A DNA stretch of 64,000 nucleotides from Rhynchosporium graminicola (Eukaryota > Ascomycota > Leotiomycetes > Helotiales > Ploettnerulaceae): positions 1,302,001-1,366,000 of the forward strand of contig FJUW01000001.1 in the NCBI GenBank assembly GCA_900074885.1. Direction: 5' to 3'. A model generated the notes under the pieces. The model made no database searches and was not told the origin of the DNA. It worked only from the letters and a program-made list of their open reading frames with translations. Both the position numbers and the translations under genes were made by a program. Positions 57,246 through 64,000 of the stretch are shown in pieces (the stretch's first letter is position 1; each line of letters starts with the position of its first letter).

Positions 57246-58369
57246 GCGAGATAATAATTGGCAAAAGTGTTACTAGATCCTTTGGCGGGTTACAGCAACA
57301 GTATATCAAATATACATATTGTTTCAGGACGTGAACTTTGTTTGGAAGGACTTCGGACCGAGTTAGAGCTACTTCATGCGTAGTCATGAGTTGAAATCGC
57401 CTCACGTTCGTCACGCATTACGCACTAACGTTGAGTTTATTTAATCCCTTGTTATCACAGAACCTTAAGTCTGCCCAACCGAAAATACTCTGCTCATATT
57501 ATACTATCCTAACATGAAACCGAGGAACCGATTGACAGGTTATAAGGCACCAAGGCACACCCGCACATGGAAATCAACCCTATGTCAGGCACTCATGCTA
57601 CTTTAACTACCTGAATTGAAACGAGTGTTCCCCGCGTAGAAGCTATGATCACCTGTAAATCCACGAGTATTAACTCGACTTGTATATTTAATCACATAGG
57701 TAGTAATTCGTTTGTAGCTACCCACGACGATCGCACTCTTTCGAGTTTCGTTCGGAAGTGGACTCGTAGTGCAATTAGTCACTTTTTGAACCTTAAAATA
57801 CATCTCCCTAAGTCAATTACTTAGTGAGCAAAAGCGGCATGCGGTGATCTTAGTGCGCTATGTAAATGCCCTATAGCCTCATGAGCTTTCAGTCGATTCC
57901 GAAACATCCAGCCAACATCCTACTTTCAGCCAAGGCAAGGGCATCAGATTCGATGTTGAAACTGGGGGTGAGGGAGGATAGTAGAGCTGGCATCCCGTGA
58001 AGAGGTTTATTTCTCAAGTCTTCTCTCCGCTCGCCCCTCCGAATGACGCAGCATCAACTCTTCTAACTAATGTACTTCAAAAACGCAAAGTCCCAAATGA
58101 AGCAGTTGCGCTTCGGCGTTTTAGAATCTAGAAACTTCTGATGTTCATCGGAAATTCCGGAACTCAGCAATCCGATATTTACTCTTTACTGGAGTCAGCT
58201 CTTCTTCTCCAACCTCGGCTCAAACCTTGTGATACTCTAACTTTATGACCTGCTACTCTACAGTACGTACTACGGAACTGCCGACCGATCGTACGATGTA
58301 ATACAAAACTATGGAGGTTTCATAATTACCAGTTCCCGTCTCTCAGGGAACTACCAAGTAAGGACTAAC
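57246..58369. other. Intergenic, nothing recognisable
   Basis: No ORF with ATG and recognisable content on either strand and no RNA gene seen. Confidence 0.4.
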
Positions 58370-58760
58370 TAGCTAAAGTCGATATTTTGATTACTTATCT
58401 ATAGCTCCCAAGGCATAAGATACACCGGTCTAAAACAAGCTTATCAGATCGGATTACAGCTTATACTTCTTAGTTTAACACTCCTGAAAGTAAGACCTTT
58501 GCAAAATTGCGGAGCTAACCAGTAATGGTTATCTGGACAGTAGCGTCTCACTCAGTATGTAAAGATACTGACTCACTTTGCAGTCAGCGTCAGCATCCAA
58601 ATTCCATCTGCAACCCACCATCTACTATCAAAATTATCTACACCTCTCTTCCAATAGCTCGGATCAACTGATTCGGATTAGTCGTTGCAATCTGCAATTG
58701 ACAAAGTCTTGGTCCCGAGCATACGAAATAGATGAGAAGTGTTTGATCTTTTACCCCTGT
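58370..58760 (+). repeat. Decayed duplicate of the promoter and 5' end of the small secreted protein gene
   Basis: The sequence from GCTAAAGTCGATAT (58,372) onward runs parallel to that from GCCAAAGTCAATAT (58,780): both go through GGCATAA, GGTCTAAAAC/GGTCTTAAAC, CTTAGTTTAAC/CATAGTTTAAT, GCAAAATTGCGGAG/GCAAGATTGCGAAG, TATGTAAAGATAC/TATATAAAGATAC and CCAATAGCTC, in the same order and spacing. The start codon and coding part are not preserved in this upstream copy. Confidence 0.7.
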
Positions 58761-58943
58761 ACGCAGTAACGAGTAACAGCCAAAGTCAATATCTGGTCAT
58801 TTTCCACGGCATAAAATAGACTCGGTCTTAAACGCGCTTTTTAGATTAGAGCTCATAGTTTAATCCTTCTGACAGTTGCAAGATTGCGAAGTTGTTAAGT
58901 AACAGGGATTTGATACGAGTGTAGGGTAGGTAGTTTCTCCGCA

Positions 58944-58951
58944 TATATAAA
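58944..58951 (+). promoter_or_regulatory. TATA box of the small secreted protein gene
   Basis: TATATAAA, 110 bp upstream of the ATG at 59,054. The matching site in the upstream duplicate reads TATGTAAA. Confidence 0.55.
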
Positions 58952-59053
58952 GATACCATCTCATCCCTCGTTTTCGATTTTCGATATAAACATCTTTCAA
59001 ATCACTTATCCACCTCCTTCAAACTACACAGATTTTACCCAATAGCTCTCGAA

Positions 59054-59518
59054 ATGCGGTTTATTTCAGTCTTTTTGCTTGGGCTCAGTTCCTTGACCGT
59101 CACCTTAGCCGCCAGGGAGGGTCTCCAATTAGGCAAGTAATGCTATATCCTCTATCAGTAACTATAGCACTAATACACAAGAAAGATCCATGCAAGAAAG
59201 CAAACGACTGCAAATCTGGGATTTGCGCACGTAAGTATTGACAAAGGGACTGGTGACAATTGTACTGATTTGGCCATATATAGAAGGTGACACCAAACAG
59301 GTCTGCATGGCTTCTGGGAAAAAAGATGGTAGGTTACCAATTATTACCTCACATGCTTGACTAACATGACTTTAGAGCAGTGTTTGAGACTCAAACCCGA
59401 TAGTTGCAATCAGGGACTCAAATGCGAAGGTAAGTAACTCACTGCGACGTTTGATGATGTATGATTAACACTGTCAGGTGGCAGAGGTCAGGCTATTGGG
59501 TTTTGCCGTACGGCTTGA
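59054..59518 (+). CDS. Small secreted cysteine-rich protein, eight cysteines, five exons
   Basis: Best model: exons 59054-59120, 59168-59230, 59284-59328, 59376-59429, 59478-59518, 89 aa. Introns 2-4 all have strong GTAAGT/GTAGGT donors and are phase 1, each small exon carrying two cysteines or so: 'DPCKKANDC', 'SGICA', 'QVCMA', 'EQCLRLKPDSC', 'GLKCE', 'GFC'. The spacing looks like a disulphide-knotted, Dickkopf/colipase-like pattern (inference). Residues 1-21 ('MRFISVFLLGLSSLTVTLAA') are a signal peptide. The first junction is the weak point: the obvious donor GTAATG breaks phase, so I use a weaker GTCTCC donor and the ACTATAG acceptor. Role unknown; size, secretion and Cys content are those of fungal effector-like or antimicrobial-like proteins. 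Confidence 0.75.
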
Positions 59519-60849
59519 TGTTTTTCACAGGTGCGAAGTTGGGTTGGGTTGGGCTGGTGGGCAGGACGCTGCTATTACTTGTAGAGTAGGTCAAGAACAT
59601 CTTGCAAGTTACCGAGCCTGTACTCTGTATGCAGATACTGTAATCGTACCGTAGACTCCCACCAGCCCCTGGTGCGGTGTCACGTTTGAAGTGAAGCACA
59701 TGAGACTTGGGTCATGTAGTAACATGGGACAGCTGATTGTAGCCGCCATGGTGTCATACTGAAGCCAGATGCGATACAATTGGTATAGGCAAATTTAATA
59801 AATGAAGTACGGACTTGAATTATATGGATGTCTTAAGAGCATCTTACCGCGCTTGCTGATTTACTCGTTGCGATATTATGCAAGAAAAATATTGGGACGT
59901 CCTGGCGCAATCATTTGCATCAATTCACTTTCAGTAGAAGGAATGCGGCTTCAAATTTTGGTCGTACAGTATGAGACCTTGGCGGCCATTAGTCAACTGT
60001 CCCATGTTACCACAGTACTATCTCCCCTAGTTTAAATGTTGGGTGCTCCAGCTGTGCTAAGGTCGTCAGATTTGACGTTTACTTAGAGCCGGGGGATCAC
60101 TTGGCCCTGTGTATAGTCTGTGCCTACTTCTACTCTCTCCCTCCCTATTCACTTGTAGTTCTAGGTACTTTGAGGATAATCTATGGAGACTCTGTGGGTA
60201 GGATACTAGGGTACTACGCTAGTGAGAACTTCACTTCGAACTACTTATAGGCCTTCTTGAACTATCCTTCGATGCCTCATCCTCACATTTGACCAGTCTT
60301 TCACCTATACTGTAAATCAACCACTTGGAGCCCTAGATTCATGGATTTGACCCACTGTTGTAGATAATTAGAGGGGGAGGGAGTACGAGTTTCTGTCTAC
60401 ATGGGCTTTGATCAGAGGTCGCTACTAATAGTAAAGCAATAGGTACTGTTTACTTTTAGTGTACCGGGGAAAATAGTTATAACGTATCTACTGTGCGCAG
60501 CCTAGGATTGTGAGTTAGTTCCCCGTGTACTAAACAAGTAGCAGTGTACGGGCCACACGTGAATCATTGGCACGAGGAACAAATACGTATTTGTGAACAT
60601 ATTTTTGTATGTCTTTCTATTTCTCCGATTCACCAAATGTGTTCACAGTACTCTGCTATGCTATAACGCCAGCCAGCTTTCCCTAATGTCCAAAAGAAAT
60701 GCCTTCCAGACGCCTCTAAAATGCTCTCGTCCACGCCATATACACAATTCCATCCACCCACGTTCACATCCACGGAAACCACCAGCATCTTTCCTTTGAC
60801 ATTCTTGAGGATATCCGGTCCAGAAGAACACTCCACTTCCAGTGACGTC
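59519..60849. other. Intergenic, nothing recognisable
   Basis: Short ORFs on both strands without recognisable content. 60,110-60,560 is somewhat TA-rich with many CTA/TAG steps and could be an old, mildly RIP-affected insertion. Confidence 0.4.
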
Positions 60850-61158
60850 CTAATTCATCCGCCCATCCAAAACCCACTCCGCCGCCAACGGCCAAGCGAG
60901 CACAACACCCATGAACGGGAAATAAAACATCGCAGCATCGCCCAACCGTCGAGCCTGTTTTTTCCAGTCTCCTTTTTGTGCGGTTTGCGTTTTGGGGAGG
61001 CGTCCGAAAGGATGGAACTTGAATGAGCGGACCAGCGTACGCGCCCGAGTTGCTATGCTGAATGTGTACTTTGAGGCGAGGGGGAGGGGGAGGGGATGAG
61101 GATGACAGTGGATTGCGTTGAGAGTACGGAGGATTGGTGAACGTAAGATGGATGTCAT
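60850..61158 (-). CDS. Small probable mitochondrial membrane protein
   Basis: A 102-codon ATG-started frame on the minus strand. The N-terminal half is basic and lacks acidic residues ('SIATRARTLVRSFKFHPFG'), like a mitochondrial targeting sequence. It is followed by 'GDWKKQARRLGDAAMFYFPF' and one hydrophobic span 'MGVVLAWPLAAEWVL', ending in a short polar tail. This layout fits a single-span inner-membrane protein. I do not recognise a named family. Support comes from the coherent domain order; the other frames across the region are poor. Confidence 0.65.
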   Translation of the reverse strand: MTSILRSPILRTLNAIHCHPHPLPLPLASKYTFSIATRARTLVRSFKFHPFGRLPKTQTAQKGDWKKQARRLGDAAMFYFPFMGVVLAWPLAAEWVLDGRMN

Positions 61159-62369
61159 TCTTGATGATTTAGGTAAGTGGTATTAGGTAGGAGTGATGCT
61201 TTTCGAGTTATGAGTTCTGAGGTTTGAGGTTTGAGGTTTGGCAAGGAGATGTGTAGATGTGTAGTTCTCTCGGATGTTGAAGGAGGAGGGTAAGTGTTCT
61301 TTGATATGCAGAGAGGAGATTGGTTGATGAAAGGAGGTTTTTATTGGGATAGGGTAAGAGAGTTCTTTGTGCGACGAAAACTTGAAGCTGATGATAATGA
61401 AAGTAAAAGCCTCCAACAGTAGCAGACTTCTTCTCAATAGATATACTACCACCCCGTTCCCTCCAATCCTTCTCCAATAATCTAGAACGAATCATCCTCC
61501 CTTGATGGAAGATGCATCGTGTGTCAATGAAGTCCCCTCCCAATGCATTATACGAAAACATCATTGTTGCACACCACACATCCAATTTACTGCCAGCCTT
61601 CAACTTGATATCAGGAGATCTTATTTTCGGTCCGGAACATACTCTTCTGTTTCATCCAATAAGGAAACATTGCTTATTCAAGCGGAAAATATGGCTGTAG
61701 ACAACACGCCATAGAGAAATCTTCCAACGAAAACTTCACGGCTGCTTGAGGAAGTACACGATAAAGCGAAGGGATGTGAGAGGGAAGTGGTGTGAGGTTT
61801 CACTGCATCGGCTGATTTCCAGGCGAGTATTTTGACTTGTTAAGCGAAAACTTCGGTAGAGCGGGGAGCTCCGATGGGGGTCGTGATATGAGGACGTGTG
61901 AAACATCAGGAGATTTTGACATGACGACACTGTCGTATCTGTTAGTTGTACTCAAATGAGCTTATGTTTTCTTCCTTGTTGGTGCTTTGACTGCATCGGA
62001 TTATTCGATGAGGGTAGAAGATCACGTGTATATCGAGATAAATAAGCATCTACGAATAGGTGAAGATCCAATGACCGAACTATCGCAAAAAATATTGCGT
62101 ATGGACAACCACTTGATTCCTATTCGTATTTCTGAAAGCATGCTGCTGTTCCATAAAATTCATTATCTAGTCCTATGGTCACTCCTGTCCCAAGAAAGGA
62201 GGTTAAGAGACATCCCAGCTCCTATATAACGTATCAACTCACTAAGCATCCCAAGTATTCTCGATATATTTCGAAGACCTCCATTCACCTTCTCAAGATG
62301 CTCTGGGCACTTCATCAGCCTGGTCAAACATGTCTCCAACCGTCTGCCTCCACTTCTATCTTGGCCCAA
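61159..62369. other. Intergenic, nothing recognisable
   Basis: Contains several overlapping short ORFs on the minus strand (61,183-61,603) and plus strand (61,502-61,714, 61,987-62,229) with no motif. A TGAGGTT triple repeat lies at about 61,209-61,230. Confidence 0.4.
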
Positions 62370-62790
62370 CTTGGAAGAACAGATACCCCTTAGCCCTATG
62401 ACCTCCCTCACGACACAAGGCACAAACGCCCTCACTTTCCTCGATATATGACCATGGGACTGGCAATTAACACCGAACCCACCAGAAAGTGCCGGGAATT
62501 GTGGTCCATGGACTGAAAGTTGCGGAGCAAAAGAACCAGCGTTCTGGTGCGCGGGCTGCTGCATTATCTGGTGGTGCGTACGTGGGTGTCTGACGTTTTC
62601 CCGGCCATTCCTCCACTTCCAAGTCCGCGTCGGTTCTGCATCGCGCCTCTTTGACTTCCAGCATCGTGACTGTGGAAAGGAATTACACCTATATTGGTAC
62701 CGAAAGTTCCGTGTTGTGCGAGTGCTGGTCTTGCGTATTCACGCTGCGGTGCAAAGCCAACGGTAGGCTGCGCAGCTTGCCTTTTGGCGC
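62370..62790 (-). pseudogene. Decayed zinc-knuckle (CCHC) protein gene
   Basis: The minus strand reads 'GVNCQSHGHISRK' and, one frame over, 'GVCALCREGGHRAKGY'. Both are CCHC zinc knuckles (C-x2-C-x4-H-x4-C) in tandem; the first has lost its first and last Cys and the second its last Cys. Upstream in two further frames is Gln/Pro/Gly-rich text such as 'QPTVGFAPQREYARP' and 'NAGSFAPQLSVHGPQFP', which often flanks such knuckles in fungal RNA-binding proteins. Several frameshifts separate the pieces, so the gene is dead. Could derive from a nucleic-acid-binding protein or a Gag; no pol-like sequence is nearby. Confidence 0.45.
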
Positions 62791-63364
62791 GTTGGCTCGC
62801 GGACCTGGGAGTGTGGTTTTTGGCTTCTGTGGCAGGTCAGCTCGATCTTTGTTTTGACGCTGCTTGTGTTTACTTTGCTTACTTGAAAGTGGGACCGCTA
62901 CTCATGCTGCTCCAGCTGTAGGTCTTTTACATATCAAAGCAGCCCTACACATGCTGCTGAGTTTAAGTGCTATAATATTGTCTATTTTAGAGTTGGTGCT
63001 GACAGTCTGCAGATGTCCTACATACCAATGAAATCTTCAGGGTCAGATTTAGTGTTTCGGGAAATGGAAAGACCATCTGTGATTATTAGGTGGACGATTA
63101 CTGAGCTTGCGCTGGTGTGATGAAAATTCACTTCGTGTTTTGGTTGACTAATATTACTGGAAGACTGGATTTCAGGCATCTTCGTATATTTGTGAATGTG
63201 TGGAAGGGGGAATTGAGAAGTAAACGGCTCCTCGATTGAAGTCTTGCAAAAGGTCATGGGCTTCGATTGCCTCTTTGATCGTGTAAGCACGATGAGACGG
63301 TATTTCTTCTTTTTTTCATTCAATATATACTGATGGTATTCTTACCTCAAACAGCAGAGCAAGA
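62791..63364. other. Intergenic, nothing recognisable
   Basis: 3' flank of the last gene; the minus-strand ORF 63,018-63,323 has no motif. Confidence 0.4.
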
Positions 63365-64000
63365 CTAGGAGCTACAGCCAGACATGCCCATTGACTCGAC
63401 ACCCGTGAAGCGTTCAACAGCGTGGCTGAAAAAAAATTCAATCAGGCTTCGACAGCCATTCGTATAAGCATTCAATAAGACACAAAGCTCGCTATTCTCC
63501 AAATCTGCATAATGTTTGACAAATGCATCCCGACTAACAGCAGCGACTCTGTTCCTCACAAAACAAACTATTGCGTAGAATTGAATAGAATCGAGTCCCC
63601 GTTCTTGCGCATTCGATTGCAAAGCCATATAAATTCGCTGCTCTACAGGCGAAGAGAAATCCTTGGGTATTGAGGGCGCCCAAAATTCAAGATCTGGCCG
63701 CAAGGGGTTGCTTGCGCGAATATCTCCATTGTGTAGCCCTACCTCTAGAATGTAATTTTTGCAAACAGCGGTGTGTATATTTGTTCTTCGTGTGAAAGAA
63801 CCAATTTCCCCATACGGAAGAATTTGAGACCATCTATCCATGCTTGGGCGTCTCTTTGAGGCCCAAGTCACATGCCCGTTTGCTGAGTCGAGTTCCCTAC
63901 AGACGAGATCTATCACTGGATGACCGTCTCCCACCTGGAAAAAATGAGCAAAATAGTCAAATGCGATCAGGACTTTATACTGGAAAACCAAAGCAATTTC
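63365..64000 (-). CDS. 3' part of an unknown gene, truncated by the window edge
   Basis: On the minus strand an open frame ends with TAG at 63,365. The last exon is probably 63,365-63,934, because TTTTTTCCAG|GTGGG at 63,935-63,944 is a good acceptor and a GTATAA donor lies at 63,980, giving a 46-nt intron at phase 0; the preceding exon runs off the window. The visible 190 residues include 'LYSE'-free, mixed alpha/beta text such as 'DLEFWAPSIPKDFSSPVEQR' and 'LCVLLNAYTNGCRSLIEFFF', without a motif I know. A real gene is likely from frame length and splice signals, but product and total size cannot be told. Confidence 0.5.
   Translation of the reverse strand, partial: EIALVFQYKVLIAFDYFAHFFQVGDGHPVIDLVCRELDSANGHVTWASKRRPSMDRWSQILPYGEIGSFTRRTNIHTAVCKNYILEVGLHNGDIRASNPLRPDLEFWAPSIPKDFSSPVEQRIYMALQSNAQERGLDSIQFYAIVCFVRNRVAAVSRDAFVKHYADLENSELCVLLNAYTNGCRSLIEFFFSHAVERFTGVESMGMSGCSS

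Noticed and set aside
1..64000. CRISPR array, operon, riboswitch or bacterial-type features
   Set aside because: The window is clearly fungal nuclear DNA; no regularly spaced repeats or bacterial signals were seen.

Overview
The window is nuclear DNA of a filamentous ascomycete (Pezizomycotina). The evidence is short phase-consistent introns (about 46-340 nt) with GT-AG ends and CTRAY-type branch points (one perfect TACTAAC), compact genes with Pezizomycotina-type products, and a repeat block that has almost lost CpA and TpG, the mark of repeat-induced point mutation (RIP). A Leotiomycetes-like fungus fits the style of several proteins, but that is inference.

Layout. 1 to about 11,520 is an AT-rich island of two head-to-tail RIP-ruined Ty3/Gypsy chromovirus retrotransposons (protease, RT, RNase H, integrase and chromodomain are still readable between stops), with an opposite-strand coding relic inside the first. 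11.9-25.7 kb mixes intact genes with decay: a PA-clan (trypsin-like) serine peptidase with a duplicated N-terminal region and two broken paralogs (13.9-14.45 kb and 22.0-22.7 kb), a secreted ureohydrolase (agmatinase/arginase family), a secreted type-B carboxylesterase, a cupin with a His-rich tail and a frameshifted histidine-phosphatase-like gene. 25.7-31.8 kb holds one large six-exon gene for a DDX60-like Ski2-type RNA helicase. 32.3-35.3 kb has two more broken genes (a SET-domain protein and an unknown protein with two frameshifts).

36.8-49.6 kb carries a GPI-anchored Thr-rich surface protein (-), a DsbA-like thioredoxin-fold protein with an 11-nt micro-exon and a GC-AG intron (+), two acidic or Ser-rich unknown proteins (+), and a peroxiredoxin-like (AhpC/TSA/PRXL2) protein (-). 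After a 4 kb gap comes a long low-complexity unknown protein (53.8-55.6 kb). The last 8 kb is sparse: a five-exon, eight-cysteine small secreted protein at 59.05-59.52 kb with a decayed copy of its own promoter and 5' end directly upstream, a small probable mitochondrial membrane protein, a zinc-knuckle relic, and the 3' end of a gene that runs off the window.

The genes do not form one pathway. The window reads as an accessory-type region beside a RIP-silenced repeat island, with secreted or surface products, a candidate antiviral-type helicase, and a high share of duplicated and decaying genes. Splice sites were assigned by hand from phase and homology sense; no alignment or expression data were available.
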